Part shown: one piece after another, positions 1 through 9,923 of the stretch
How positions within the stretch are numbered: position 1 is the first letter of the stretch
Layout: each line of letters opens with the position of its first letter
NCBI RefSeq assembly: GCF_036195325.1
Contig: NZ_CP108101.1
Span: forward strand, 1,736,001 to 1,800,000
DNA: 64,000 nucleotides
Direction of reading: 5' to 3'
From: Streptomyces sp. NBC_00234
Lineage (GTDB): Bacteria; Actinomycetota; Actinomycetes; Streptomycetales; Streptomycetaceae
Made by a program: the position numbers and the translations under genes
The notes under the pieces: generated by a model
What the model was told of the DNA's origin: nothing
Database searches by the model: none
The model's input: the letters and a program-made list of their open reading frames with translations, nothing else

Positions 1-580
1 TGCCTGTTTCACGCAGCCGGTTTCCGGCCGTGGTCGTCCCAGACATGTACGTACCTCCCAGAGAGTCCCTCACGCTCGGCAGACCAACCGGGGACACTGC
101 GTGCGGCATCCCTCAGGCCCGGCATCGATGGGCGAGTGATCCGTCAGCGTACGCGAGTTCGGCGTGGTCAGACGTGGTCCACCTCATACCCCGGTGCGCC
201 ATGGAGTGTGGCGTACGCCACGCCGACCCGCTCACCGGGCCCCTCCCCGGGACCACGTCCGGAGCCTCGAAGCGGCGCCGGAGCCGTGCCACCACAGGGC
301 TCCGGACACCCGGGCGGCACCTCCGCGACACGCCCCGGTCACCTCTCCGACACGCTCTGCGAATCGCCGGAGAATTTCATACAAGATCCGTGCCGCACTA
401 TTTCTCAGACGTTCAAACACGCTTACGAAGCGGCTGCGCGACCAATTGGACGAATGGACACCGGGATTCTCCGTGGCGTTCGGAATTGAGGCCCTGCTGA
501 GACAAAGTCCACATCACATCGTCATCACAAAGCGGCCGGATCGGCCTGCACTCACACTCACTCGCTGTAACGTCGATTGG
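1..580. other. No gene recognised; region upstream of the PAP2 gene
   Basis: Open frames exist on both strands but their translations are arginine/proline-rich shadows with no recognisable domain. The stretch around 365-430 is visibly less G/C-rich than its surroundings and may hold the promoter of the PAP2 phosphatase gene. Nothing else could be identified. Confidence 0.4.
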
Positions 581-1582
581 GTGCGTACCGACATCTTTGC
601 CCGGCTGGACCGGGAGCCGGAACCGCCGAAGATAGAGATCCCGCGGATGAGTCGCCACCGCATCGCTCTCTTCGGCGGGACTTTGGCGTTCTATCTCGCC
701 ATCGTCTTCGCCGTGCTGGTCTCGTCCTGGCTGGTGGCCCTCGACTGGAAGGTCATGCTGTTCCGGCCGTACCAGCAGTGGCCCGAGCTGCACGCCTTCC
801 TCGACTACTACGTCGTCCTGGGGCAGCGGGGTCCCACGGCCGTGATGGTCGCCTGCTGGCTGGGCTGGCGGTCCTGGCGCCAGCACACCCTGCGCCCGCT
901 GCTCACCCTCGGCGCCTCCCTGCTCCTGCTCAACGTGACGGTCGGCGCCGTCAAGATCGGCCTCGGGCGGCTCGGCCCCCACTACGCGACACAGATCGGC
1001 TCGGCCGAGATGTTCGCGGGCGGCGATATATTTCCCTCCGGGCACACCGCCAACGCCGTGGTGACCTGGGGAATCCTTGCCTACCTGGCCACCACGCCGC
1101 GGGCCAGGCGCTATCTGTCGGCCCTCTCGGCGACGGTCTCGCTGGGCGTCGGACTCACCACCGTCTACATCGGTACGCACTGGCTCAGCGACGTCCTGCT
1201 GGGCTGGGCGGCAGGGCTGCTGATCATGCTGGGCCTGCCGTGGTTCGAGCCGGTGATCACCCGCGCCGAGGCGTGGATCTTCTCGGTCCGCGAGCAGTGG
1301 CGGGCCCGCAGGCGCACCGCGCCGCCCGTGCCGGTCGCCGTCGGCGGACCACGGCCCGTGCTGCTTCCGCAGTCGATCGGCGCCGAGGGCGCCTCCGACT
1401 CCGAGGAGACCGGTACGCCCGTCGGCACGGCCGGCCATCCCGCGGTGAGCACCAGACCTCGCGCGCACACGGCGCGCTCGGAACGGACTCCGGTCACTCC
1501 GGCCGGCCCCCGTCGTCCGCCGCACGCGGACCGCGGCCCCCGGACCAACACCACCCCGGCCCGCCCTCTGGGCGGTGGCTGA
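581..1582 (+). CDS. Phosphatase PAP2 family membrane protein
   Basis: Integral-membrane lipid phosphatase of the PAP2/BcrC superfamily, expected to remove phosphate from an isoprenyl or lipid phosphate at the outer membrane face. The three family motifs appear in order: K...R in KIGLGRLGP, PSGHTAN, and a final motif with histidine and aspartate in GTHWLSDVLLG. They lie among about five or six hydrophobic segments. The last ~90 residues form a Pro/Ala/Arg-rich, probably disordered cytoplasmic tail. The start is uncertain: GTG at 581 (VRTDIFARLDREPEPPK) is preferred because the residues before the first membrane segment look family-like, but ATG at 647 would also work and neither has a clear ribosome site. 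The frame stays open upstream to 164. Substrate unknown. Confidence 0.82.
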   Translation: MRTDIFARLDREPEPPKIEIPRMSRHRIALFGGTLAFYLAIVFAVLVSSWLVALDWKVMLFRPYQQWPELHAFLDYYVVLGQRGPTAVMVACWLGWRSWRQHTLRPLLTLGASLLLLNVTVGAVKIGLGRLGPHYATQIGSAEMFAGGDIFPSGHTANAVVTWGILAYLATTPRARRYLSALSATVSLGVGLTTVYIGTHWLSDVLLGWAAGLLIMLGLPWFEPVITRAEAWIFSVREQWRARRRTAPPVPVAVGGPRPVLLPQSIGAEGASDSEETGTPVGTAGHPAVSTRPRAHTARSERTPVTPAGPRRPPHADRGPRTNTTPARPLGGG

Positions 1583-1630
1583 CCGCCCCCGAACCGCGGG
1601 GACGGTACGCACAGCCTCTCCCCCGCACAG

Positions 1631-1660
1631 CGAAGGCCCCGACCTCGGTCGGGGCCTTCG
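1631..1660. terminator. Bidirectional hairpin terminator
   Basis: Perfect 13-bp inverted repeat (CGAAGGCCCCGAC with its complement) around a 4-nt loop. It sits between the convergent PAP2 and I78-inhibitor genes, so it can serve both. Confidence 0.8.
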
Positions 1661-1691
1661 CTCGTTCGTACGTGGGCATCGAGCCGTCGGC

Positions 1692-1907
1692 TCAGCCCAC
1701 CCAGCAGCGGGTCACGGCGGACCGGTCGACCTCGAAGTTGATCCGTCCGCTCATGTACTCCATGGTGATGATCGCGCCCGGCGGCAGAGCCCTGACGGTC
1801 TTCCATCCGCGGGCCCGTGCCTGCCGCTCGGCGGCTGCGGCATCGAGGCCGACGTACGACTGAGGGGTGTCGTCCGGCTGTGCGGGAGGGGTCGGTATAG
1901 GTGCCAT
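1692..1907 (-). CDS. I78-family peptidase-inhibitor-like small protein
   Basis: Small protein of 71 residues resembling the I78 (potato-inhibitor-I-like) serine-protease inhibitor family common in Streptomyces. After a Pro-rich N-terminus it shows the family body: a YVGL segment, an alpha-helix rich in A/R (AAAAERQARARGW), and the strand-loop-strand RALPPGAIITMEYMSGRINF followed by a final CW pair. The start is set at the ATG giving MAPIPTPPAQ; the frame extends further upstream but without family similarity. No signal peptide is visible, so it would be cytoplasmic. Whether it actually inhibits a protease is inferred from the family only. Confidence 0.75.
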   Translation of the reverse strand: MAPIPTPPAQPDDTPQSYVGLDAAAAERQARARGWKTVRALPPGAIITMEYMSGRINFEVDRSAVTRCWVG

Positions 1908-2301
1908 GCCCTCCACCGTAGGCGGCCCCGGACCGTGACGGAAGCCGGGTTGCCGGGGCTCCGCACTGCATCCCCACATGCCGTACCGGTCACGCTTGTG
2001 TCACAGAATCCCCACACCCGTTTACATCGAACAGCGTCACCCGAACGGGCAGTTCGGAACTACGGAAGCGTTATGGACGGACAACCCGGAAATGATCTGC
2101 GCAGCGATCACGCCGGAGTATTTCCGCATCGCGAGATCTCCGGGGTGACCTGCTATTTCTCCGCACGCGAAGCGGCGCTGAAATGTCCGCGCCACCTGAA
2201 ATTCATGCTTCCTTATGTAGGACTTATAGTCCGCACATATCCGCCGGCACCATCCCGCCCCGCCATCCGGAATCCAGTGATCCGGGCGGCCCGGCACCCC
2301 A
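1908..2301. other. Intergenic region with lower GC, no gene supported
   Basis: Lies between the starts/ends of two minus-strand genes. The stretch 2000-2260 is noticeably richer in A/T than its flanks. Short frames on both strands (for example 2037-2297 minus and 2073-2342 plus) have no recognisable domain, and the second runs into the WYL gene. Probably a regulatory spacer or a decayed remnant. Confidence 0.4.
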
Positions 2302-3261
2302 TCAGCCCAACGCCCGGGAGAGACGGTCCCGTGCCGTCCTGATCGCGTCCGTGAGCTCCTGGGGTTCGATCACCTCGAAGTCGAAGCCCATGAGCATCAC
2401 GTGAATCACCAGCACATCGAGGCTCGCCGCCCCCGTACGCAGCAGGGAACTGTGCTCGTCGATCGCCTCCAGCACCCCCGCCGACGGCGAGATCCGCTCC
2501 GCGGCCCGTTCGAGCGGGACCTTCAGCCGAATGACCCCCCGCACCGCGTACGCGGTGGAGGAGACGCCCTTGGAGACATAGGCCGCCAGATCCTCCGCGG
2601 GGGCCGCACGCGGCTCGAAGCGGGGGCCGTGCGGCGGGGTGAGCGTGATCCGGTCCGCGCGGAACGTGCGCCAGTCCGAGCGGTCCGTGTCCCAGCCGAC
2701 CAGATACCAGCGGCGCTCCGTGCACACGAGCCGGTGCGGCTCGACGGTCCGGCGCGACACCGAGCCGCCGTGGTCGCGGTACTCGAACCGCAGACGCTCG
2801 CTGTCCCGGCAGGCTCCCGCCAGCTCGGTGAGTACCCCCGGGTCGACCGTGGACGCCTCCGGGCCGCGCAGCAGGGGCACCGTGAACGCGCCGAGCGCGC
2901 TCACCCGGCGCCGCAGCCGGTTCGGCAGGACCTGTTCGAGCTTGGCGAGCGCCCGTACGGACGTCTCGCCGATGCCTTCGACGCCGTGGCCAGCCGCCGT
3001 ACGCAGCCCGACGGCGACCGCCACCGCCTCCTCGTCGTCCAGGAGCAGCGGTGGCAGTTCGGCGCCGGCGCCGAGCTGGTAGCCGCCGCCCGAGCCCGGA
3101 CTCGCATGGACCGGGTAGCCGAGCTCGCGGAGCTTGTCGACGTCGCGGCGGACGGTACGGGGTGTGACGCCGAGCCGGTCCGCCAGATCGGCGCCGGACC
3201 AGTCGCGGTGGGCCTGCAACAGCGAGAGCAGGCGCAGCAGTCGTGCGGAGGTCTCCAGCAT
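2302..3261 (-). CDS. WYL-domain transcriptional regulator (HTH_11 + WYL)
   Basis: Transcription factor of 319 residues. Residues ~1-60 form a DeoR-like winged helix (RLLRLLSLLQAHRDWSGADL, then TPRTVRRDVDKLRELGYPV with the usual wing GSGGGYQLG). A WYL domain at ~140-215 carries RRWYLVGWD and the downstream RTFRADRI. A C-terminal WCX-like extension follows. WYL domains are thought to bind nucleic-acid or nucleotide ligands. The gene has no operon partner here, and nothing in the sequence shows what it controls. The ATG start at 3261 places the helix-turn-helix at the very N-terminus, as is normal. Confidence 0.88.
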   Translation of the reverse strand: MLETSARLLRLLSLLQAHRDWSGADLADRLGVTPRTVRRDVDKLRELGYPVHASPGSGGGYQLGAGAELPPLLLDDEEAVAVAVGLRTAAGHGVEGIGETSVRALAKLEQVLPNRLRRRVSALGAFTVPLLRGPEASTVDPGVLTELAGACRDSERLRFEYRDHGGSVSRRTVEPHRLVCTERRWYLVGWDTDRSDWRTFRADRITLTPPHGPRFEPRAAPAEDLAAYVSKGVSSTAYAVRGVIRLKVPLERAAERISPSAGVLEAIDEHSSLLRTGAASLDVLVIHVMLMGFDFEVIEPQELTDAIRTARDRLSRALG

Positions 3262-3361
3262 GGGGAGAGTCTGCCAGCGGTCGCGGACACCTACTGTCCT
3301 CGATGCCGGCGGACTCCCCCGCCCGGACGCGGCCCTCAGAGGGGCCGGGCGTCGCCGGGCA

Positions 3362-4645
3362 TCACGCGGTTCCGCCCTTGCGGATCACGTCGGCCGCCTT
3401 GTAGCGCAGCGCGTACGCCCCGTCCAGCACGCTGCCGCGCGACCGGTGCAGTACGGTGCGCAGCGCGCTCTGCGAGCGGCCCCGGGCGCCCTGTGCGGCG
3501 AGCTCGGTGAAGAGGCTCAGGTGACGTTCCGCGATGGGAGCCGGGTCGAACCGCCGGGAGGCGGCTATCGCGGCGCGGCCCATGCGGCGGCGCAGCTCAT
3601 CGTCCTCCATCAGCGCGAGCAGGGCGGTCGTGAGCGCGCCCTTGTCCCCTATCGGCACCAGCCGCCCGTCCGTGCCGTCCTCGATGATCTCGGCCGGGCC
3701 GTACGGGCAGTCGGTGGCCACGACCGGCAGCCCGCAGCGCATCGCCTCGACCATGGTCATGCCGAAGGACTCGCGGTCCGACGTCACCGCCGCGATGGAG
3801 CCCTTGGGCCACTCGGCCTCCATCGGGTGCACCGTCCCCATCAGGAACACCTGCTCCTTCATGCCGAGTTCGTCGATGAGTCCGTGCAGGGCGGGCTGCT
3901 CGTTGCCGGTCGCGTCGCCGCTTCCGTAGATCCGCAGCCGCCAGTCGGGCCGGACGGCCGCCACGTCCGCGAAGGCCCGGATCAGCAGGTCGTACCGCTT
4001 GACCCGGTGCAGCCGGCCCGCCGCGACCACCCACTTCTCGTCGCACGCGGAGGGCGGGCCGGAAGGAGCCGGCACGCTGTTCGCGATGGCCTCGATCCGC
4101 ACGCCGGGCAGCCGGAGGCGGGTCCGGTAGTCCTCGGCATCGGCCTCCGTCACCGTCGTGACCGCGTCGAGCAGCCCGTAACGGTGGCCGATCTCGCGGC
4201 GCAGCCGGTACGGATGACTGCCGAGCGTCAGGTGCTCCTGGGCGACGCGCACCGGTCCGCGCCTCGCCTGCCGGCTGATGTGGACGTTGAGTCCGGGCCG
4301 AGTACCGACGACGACGTCGGCCTCCAGGGACTGCAGATGGTTCGCGATCCGCGCGTCGGTGAGTCTGCTGTACTGCTTGTGCCTGCTGTCCCCGCGCGGG
4401 AACACCGCGGCGGGCCGGGCATGTTCGGCCGCGTCGCCGTCGTAGGACGGACTCTTCTTGCGCAGGTCGACGAGATGGCTCATCCGCACGCCCGCGGGCG
4501 CCCCCAGCGCGGGTAAGTCGCGGTGCCGGAAGACCGAGACGATCTCGATGTCGTGGTGCTCGGCCAGCTGGCCGGCCAGATTGAACGTCGTACGGATCGT
4601 TCCCCCGATGCCGTACGCGTTGTGGAGCAGAAATGAAATGTGCAT
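3362..4645 (-). CDS. Glycosyltransferase family 4 protein
   Basis: GT-B retaining glycosyltransferase of 427 residues. The N-terminal Rossmann domain begins MHISFLLHNAYGIGGTIRTT with the glycine-rich acceptor-side loop. The C-terminal nucleotide-sugar domain holds VVAAGRLHRVKRYDLLIRAF, the ESFGMTMVEAMRCGLPVVAT signature (E-x7-E type, donor ribose/phosphate binding) and a DG..VP segment. The last ~50 residues are basic. It is soluble or peripheral, since no membrane span is seen. The neighbour at 4751 is a secreted wall hydrolase, so a role in envelope glycan or teichoic/teichuronic polymer synthesis is possible, but acceptor and donor are unknown. Confidence 0.87.
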   Translation of the reverse strand: MHISFLLHNAYGIGGTIRTTFNLAGQLAEHHDIEIVSVFRHRDLPALGAPAGVRMSHLVDLRKKSPSYDGDAAEHARPAAVFPRGDSRHKQYSRLTDARIANHLQSLEADVVVGTRPGLNVHISRQARRGPVRVAQEHLTLGSHPYRLRREIGHRYGLLDAVTTVTEADAEDYRTRLRLPGVRIEAIANSVPAPSGPPSACDEKWVVAAGRLHRVKRYDLLIRAFADVAAVRPDWRLRIYGSGDATGNEQPALHGLIDELGMKEQVFLMGTVHPMEAEWPKGSIAAVTSDRESFGMTMVEAMRCGLPVVATDCPYGPAEIIEDGTDGRLVPIGDKGALTTALLALMEDDELRRRMGRAAIAASRRFDPAPIAERHLSLFTELAAQGARGRSQSALRTVLHRSRGSVLDGAYALRYKAADVIRKGGTA

Positions 4646-4750
4646 TGCGTCGCCGTATCCCCCTGGTCGACTGGTCTGCTGGGGACTGTACTTGTCGCTC
4701 CGTCAGCACACAGCATTCACACAGAAGTTCTACTGCGGGTCACGGGCCGG

Positions 4751-5338
<588 letters not shown>

Positions 5339-5619
5339 CTAGACGGCCGGGGCCGCGCGGGAACCGGGCCACGCGGCGCACCGGCGGGACGCACCCGGTC
5401 GGCCCCGTGCGGTCCACCGGATCGGAGCCGGGCAGCCGCGGCGCGGCCCCGCGCTCCGGACGCGGGTCACTACCCGATTTCCGGATAGGCGGACCCGGCC
5501 CGGGAGCAGACTCCCGCACTTCGGTGCCCCTTCGCGCGTGACCCAGGCCGTGGATCGTCCGTTGTCCTTTCATGAGCCGGGAACAGCCCGGCCCACGCAC
5601 CGAGTTCGAGGAGCCACCC

Positions 5620-6402
5620 GTGCCGCGCATGCTCGACGTCAGCGAGGACGTACGCGCCGAGATCGGCGATGCCGAAGCCGACCGGCTGCTCGTCGGCGAC
5701 AGCGCCCCAGGCAATTACGACTGCACTTCCTGCCGCACCCCCGGCGACTCCGAGCAGGAACGCACCAGCACGGTGCTGTTCGTCGGCGAGGAGACCGCGG
5801 TGCTCGCGTTCGCCCATGCGACCTGCATCCCCTCGCAGGTCGTCCAGGTCGCGGAGGACCAGCTCCAGGGGGCGGTGCGATCCATCACCGGCAGCGAGCC
5901 ACAGAACCCGGAGGGTCTCATGCCCGAACAGGCTGTCCTCGGCATCACCAGCGGTCTCGTCCTGATCGAGGACGACCTCCGACCGGCCCTGGTGGTCGAG
6001 CCGACCGGCCCCATCGCCCGGCCCGGCACCGACGGCAGCGGGGGCGACGAGTTCCTCCAGCTGCTGCTGGAGCAGGGCTTCCAGCCCACCCCCGACGTGA
6101 GCAGGCTGCCGGGCGTGCTCCCGGGCTGGTCCGTGCTCCTCGCCATGGGGCAGCTGCACGCCGTGCTGCAGCCGGGCTCCGGCGGTGGCACCCCCGTCGC
6201 CTGGTGGCAGGCCCACCAGCCGCTCCAGGTCACCGAGGGCTGGCGGGCCGCGGCCAACAAGGCGCAGACCGTGCTGGTCTTCGCCGCCCCGGCCGGTTCG
6301 ATCGGCCAGCAGCCCCGCGAGGATCTGCTCCGGGACGCCCTGGAGAAGGCCGCCGTCAACGGACTCCTGGTGTCCGCCGCGATGCCGCTGGCCGGTACCT
6401 GA
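5620..6402 (+). CDS. Conserved actinobacterial protein of unknown function
   Basis: Acidic soluble protein of about 260 residues with no domain I can name. Visible features: VPRMLDVSEDVRAEIGD start, a CTSC pair (YDCTSCRTPGD) and a further HATC, three cysteines that could bind metal, then alternating strands and a Gly-rich stretch. The C-terminal part (WRAAANKAQTVLVFAAPAGS) looks like an alpha/beta fold. GTG at 5620 is chosen because GAGGAG sits six bases upstream; an in-frame ATG at 5572 adds 16 residues but lacks a ribosome site. It stands apart from the surrounding genes, and its function cannot be inferred. Confidence 0.72.
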   Translation: MPRMLDVSEDVRAEIGDAEADRLLVGDSAPGNYDCTSCRTPGDSEQERTSTVLFVGEETAVLAFAHATCIPSQVVQVAEDQLQGAVRSITGSEPQNPEGLMPEQAVLGITSGLVLIEDDLRPALVVEPTGPIARPGTDGSGGDEFLQLLLEQGFQPTPDVSRLPGVLPGWSVLLAMGQLHAVLQPGSGGGTPVAWWQAHQPLQVTEGWRAAANKAQTVLVFAAPAGSIGQQPREDLLRDALEKAAVNGLLVSAAMPLAGT

Positions 6403-6539
6403 CCGTGCCGGTACGTCCTTCGTACCCCCGCCGAACAGCGATTTCTCCGCCGGGCCCGCATCCGACGGACGGCGAGGTCGTTGGCACATACGTGCACTCA
6501 TACGACCCCTCCCGCCAGCACCAGAGTCAGATTCCTGCC

Positions 6540-6836
6540 ATGCGTCCGTCGCAGGACCCATCGGGCGGCAAGTCGCCGACCCCGATCTACGACGCGCTGT
6601 ACTCCGAGTACCGGCGATCGTTCCGGGCCCTTCCGGGTGACCGGAGCGGCGAGGAGAATCTCGGCTTCCCGGGCTTCGGCACCGGGCTGTTCGGCAGCAG
6701 GCCGCCGCTGAGCGGCCAGCCGGCCACCGGCGGGCAGACCACGCACACCGGGAACCTCGGTTCCTGGCAGCGGGTCGGCCGCCACGCGGGGCGGGCCCAG
6801 CCCGCCGCCCTCCCACCGGGCTCACGGGAGCACTGA
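6540..6836 (+). CDS. Small conserved hypothetical protein
   Basis: About 98 residues, polar, without membrane segments or signal peptide. Its most distinctive part is TPIYDALYSEYRRSFRALPG near residue 15, followed by a Gly/Ser/Thr-rich variable middle and a basic C-terminus (WQRVGRHAGRAQPAALPPG). The contrast of a well-formed helical N-terminal motif with a low-complexity tail is what makes it look like a real gene; I recall proteins of this form in other Streptomyces. The ATG at 6540 is the best start although the ribosome site is weak. A perfect hairpin follows three bases after the stop. Confidence 0.55.
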   Translation: MRPSQDPSGGKSPTPIYDALYSEYRRSFRALPGDRSGEENLGFPGFGTGLFGSRPPLSGQPATGGQTTHTGNLGSWQRVGRHAGRAQPAALPPGSREH

Positions 6837-6838
6837 CG

Positions 6839-6895
6839 GTACGACGAAGCCCCGGCCCACTCGCCTTCCGCGAGAGGTCCGGGGCTTCGTCGTAC
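6839..6895. terminator. Bidirectional hairpin terminator
   Basis: Perfect 17-bp inverted repeat (GTACGACGAAGCCCCGG and complement) with a 23-nt loop, located between the convergent small-protein gene and der. Confidence 0.75.
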
Positions 6896-6923
6896 GCGCC
6901 CTGGGACGACAGGCCCTAGGAGG

Positions 6924-8393
6924 TCACTTCTTGCGGCCGCGCTTCTCGCGGACCCGGACCGAGATGTGGATCGGGGTGCCCTCGAAGCCGAACTCCTCAC
7001 GCAGCCGGCGCTCGACGAAGCGACGGTAGCCGTGCTCCAGGAAGCCGGAGGCGAAGAGAACGAACCGCGGCGGCTTGACGCCCGCCTGCGTGCCGAACAG
7101 GATGCGGGGCTGCTTGCCGCCGCGGACCGGGTGCGGGTGCGAGGCGACGATCTCACCGAGGAAGGCGTTCAGCCGGCCGGTGGGAATGCGGGTCTCCCAG
7201 CCGGCGATGGCGGTCTCGATCGCCGGAACCAGACGCTCCATGTGGCGGCCGGTGACGGCCGAGACATTGACGCGAGGAGCCCAGGCGACCTGGGCGAGCT
7301 CGGTCTCGATGTCCCGCTCCAGGTAGTAGCGGCGCTCCTCGTCGAGGGTGTCCCACTTGTTGAAGGCGAGCACGATCGCGCGGCCCGCCTCCACGGCCAT
7401 GGTGACGATCCGCTGGTCCTGGACGCTGATGGACTCGCTCGCGTCGATCAGGATGACGGCGACCTCGGCCTTCTCCACGGCCGCCGCGGTACGCAGCGAG
7501 GCGTAGTAGTCCGCGCCCTCCTGGAGGTGCACCTTGCGGCGGATACCGGCCGTGTCGATGAACTTCCAGGTGATGCCGCCGAGCTCGATCAGCTCGTCGA
7601 CCGGGTCACGAGTGGTCCCCGCCAGGGCGTTGACCACGACACGTTCCTCGTTGGCGACCTTGTTCAGGAGCGAGGACTTGCCGACGTTCGGGCGGCCGAT
7701 CAGCGCGATGCGGCGCGGGCCGCCGAGGGCGGTGCCGAAGGTCTGCGCGGGGGCCTCGGGAAGCGCCTCAAGCACGGCGTCGAGCATGTCGCCGGTGCCG
7801 CGGCCGTGCAGCGAGGAGACCGGGTGCGGCTGGCCGAGACCGAGGGACCAGAGCGCGGTGGCGTCCGCCTCGCCGCTCTGTCCGTCGACCTTGTTGGCGC
7901 ACAGCACGACGGGCTTCTTGGCCTTGCGCAGCAGCCGGACGACGGCCTCGTCGGTGTCGGTCGCTCCGACCGTCGCGTCGACGACGAAGACGACGGCGTC
8001 GGCCGTCGAGATCGCGTACTCGGCCTGGGCGGCGACGGCGGCGTCGAGCCCCAGCACGTCCTGCTCCCAGCCGCCGGTGTCGACGAGCTTGAAACGGCGT
8101 CCGGCCCATTCGGCCTCGTAGGTGACGCGGTCACGGGTGACACCCGGCTTGTCCTGCACGACGGCCTCGCGGCGGCCGAGGATGCGGTTCACCAGGGTCG
8201 ACTTGCCGACGTTCGGGCGGCCGACGACGGCGAGGACGGGAAGCGGTCCGTGACCGGCCTCACCGATCGCGCCCTCGACCTCCTCGGGGTCGAAGCCCTC
8301 CTGCGCGGCAAGCTCCATGAACTCCGCGTACTCGGCATCGCCAAGTGCTCCGTGCTCGTGGTCCGAGCCGTCGGAGTGAATCTGGTCGTTCAT
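6924..8393 (-). CDS. der: Ribosome biogenesis GTPase Der (EngA)
   Basis: Essential double-GTPase that assists 50S subunit maturation. Two tandem G domains are visible: the first with [14 protein letters not shown] and NKVD, the second with [17 protein letters not shown] and NKWD, followed by the C-terminal KH-like domain ending in a basic EKRGRKK. The 489-residue length includes an acidic N-terminal extension of ~55 residues ([14 protein letters not shown]...) as usual in actinobacteria. The ATG at 8393 is preferred over upstream codons because AGAGGAA lies eight bases before it. Last gene of the cmk-plsC-der group, 68 bases after plsC ends. Confidence 0.96.
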   Translation of the reverse strand: MNDQIHSDGSDHEHGALGDAEYAEFMELAAQEGFDPEEVEGAIGEAGHGPLPVLAVVGRPNVGKSTLVNRILGRREAVVQDKPGVTRDRVTYEAEWAGRRFKLVDTGGWEQDVLGLDAAVAAQAEYAISTADAVVFVVDATVGATDTDEAVVRLLRKAKKPVVLCANKVDGQSGEADATALWSLGLGQPHPVSSLHGRGTGDMLDAVLEALPEAPAQTFGTALGGPRRIALIGRPNVGKSSLLNKVANEERVVVNALAGTTRDPVDELIELGGITWKFIDTAGIRRKVHLQEGADYYASLRTAAAVEKAEVAVILIDASESISVQDQRIVTMAVEAGRAIVLAFNKWDTLDEERRYYLERDIETELAQVAWAPRVNVSAVTGRHMERLVPAIETAIAGWETRIPTGRLNAFLGEIVASHPHPVRGGKQPRILFGTQAGVKPPRFVLFASGFLEHGYRRFVERRLREEFGFEGTPIHISVRVREKRGRKK

Positions 8394-8461
8394 GAAGTCC
8401 GTTCCTCTTTGCATCATCATCGATGGGCCGCAGTCGGCGCGGCCCACTACTCAAGTCTTAC

Positions 8462-9118
8462 CTAGCGCCCGGTGAGGCGCCTGGCGTTTTCCAGGTGCGC
8501 GGTCAGCCGGCCCTGGATCCGTACGGTCGCCTCGTCGAGCGCCTTACGGGTCCGGCGTCCGCTGCCGTCACCCGCCTGGAAGGCGTCGCCGAAGACGACA
8601 TCGACCCGGCTGCGCAGCGGAGGCAAGGCCGATATCAACCGTCCCCGGCGCTCCGTGCTTCCCAGAACGGCCACCGGGACGATCGGCGCCCCGCCGCGTA
8701 CCGCGAAGTACGCGAGCCCGGCGCGCAGGGAGGCGAAGTCGCCCTCGCCCCTCGTTCCCTCGGGGAAGATCCCGAGAACCCCGCCGTTCTCCAGCACGCC
8801 GAGCGCGTGGGTGATGGCGGTGCGGTCGACGGTCGCACGGTCCACTTTCAGCTGACCGATTCCGCGCAGGAACGGGTCGAGCGGGCCGACGAACGCCTCC
8901 TTCTTGATCAGGAAGTGGACGGGCCGGGGCGCGGTGCCCATCAGCATCGGTCCGTCGATGTTGTGAGCATGGTTCACCGCGAGTATGACGGGTCCGGCGG
9001 CGGGGACCCGCCACGCGCCGAGTACACGGGGCTTGAACAGCCCGTACATCAGCCCGATGCCGATCCCTCGCCCGACGGCCGCTCCACGCAGTGTGGGCGC
9101 CCCCGTGGCTTCGGTCAC
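8462..9118 (-). CDS. Lysophospholipid (1-acylglycerol-3-phosphate) acyltransferase
   Basis: PlsC-type acyltransferase of 218 residues that would acylate a lysophospholipid at the membrane. The catalytic block is NHAHNID (NHx4D) and the acceptor-binding block FPEGTRGEG; LKVDR precedes it. The GTG start at 9118 overlaps the cmk stop (GTGA), implying translational coupling. An upstream continuation of the frame lies inside cmk and is ignored. The cmk-plsC-der order is a recurring actinobacterial arrangement; its meaning is unclear, though cmk supplies CDP/CTP used to activate phosphatidic acid. Confidence 0.92.
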   Translation of the reverse strand: MTEATGAPTLRGAAVGRGIGIGLMYGLFKPRVLGAWRVPAAGPVILAVNHAHNIDGPMLMGTAPRPVHFLIKKEAFVGPLDPFLRGIGQLKVDRATVDRTAITHALGVLENGGVLGIFPEGTRGEGDFASLRAGLAYFAVRGGAPIVPVAVLGSTERRGRLISALPPLRSRVDVVFGDAFQAGDGSGRRTRKALDEATVRIQGRLTAHLENARRLTGR

Positions 9119-9822
9119 TTCGCGGCCCGCTTCTCCTCGACGAGGGTGACGACGCACTCGATGACCTGCTGAAGGGTCAGCTCGGTGGTGTCCACCTCGC
9201 ACGCGTCGTCCGCCTTGGCCAGCGGCGAGGTCTTGCGGCCGGAGTCGGCCGCGTCGCGCTTGATCAGCGCCTCCTTGGTGGCGGCGAGATCCGAGCCCTT
9301 CACCTCGCCGCTGCGGCGGGCGGCGCGCGCCTCGGGCGAGGCGGTCAGGAAGATCTTGAGGTCGGCGTCCGGCAGGACGGTGGTGCCGATGTCACGGCCC
9401 TCGACCACGATGCCCCGCTCCGCTTCCGCGGCGATCGTCCGCTGCAGCTCGGTGATCCGGCTGCGCACCTCGGGGACCGCGCTGACGGCGCTGACCTTGG
9501 AGGTGACCTCCTGGGTACGGATCGGGCCCGCGGCGTCCTCGCCGTCGACGGTGATCGTGGGCGCGGCCGGGTCGGTGCCGGAGACGATGACCGGCTTGTC
9601 GGCGGCCGTCGCGACCTCCGCCGCGTCCCGTACGTCGATGCCGTTGTTCAGCATCCACCAGGTGATCGCCCGGTACTGGGCGCCGGTGTCCAGGTAGCTG
9701 AGCCCGAGCTGGGCGGCGACGGCCTTGGACGTGCTCGACTTGCCGGTGCCGGAGGGCCCGTCGATGGCGACGATCACCGCGGTCGGGGCGGCGGCTGCTG
9801 CGGTTTCCACGGTGGTGGACAC
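9115..9822 (-). CDS. cmk: (d)CMP kinase
   Basis: Cytidylate kinase of 235 residues, converting (d)CMP to (d)CDP with ATP. Shows the P-loop in DGPSGTGKSSTSKAVA, DTGAQYRAITWW for base recognition, GRDIGTTVLPDADLKIFLTA, and the lid with ARAARRSGEV. A 10-residue Ala-rich N-terminus precedes the first strand. GTG at 9822 directly abuts an AGGAAG sequence, so the true start may be a little downstream (GTG at 9810). Overlaps plsC by four bases. Confidence 0.95.
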   Translation of the reverse strand: MSTTVETAAAAAPTAVIVAIDGPSGTGKSSTSKAVAAQLGLSYLDTGAQYRAITWWMLNNGIDVRDAAEVATAADKPVIVSGTDPAAPTITVDGEDAAGPIRTQEVTSKVSAVSAVPEVRSRITELQRTIAAEAERGIVVEGRDIGTTVLPDADLKIFLTASPEARAARRSGEVKGSDLAATKEALIKRDAADSGRKTSPLAKADDACEVDTTELTLQQVIECVVTLVEEKRAAK

Positions 9823-9923
9823 CTTCCTGGTACACGGGGTGGGCGGACTCCGCCATCCAGGCGGCCTCCCCCAAGGTTACCGAGTGCCGGGCGGGCCCTT
9901 GTACCCCGTGCTGCCCCGGCCGC

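Noticed and set aside
2037..2342. Short frames in the low-GC gap before the WYL gene
   Set aside because: No motif, weak starts, and the plus-strand one overlaps the WYL coding end.
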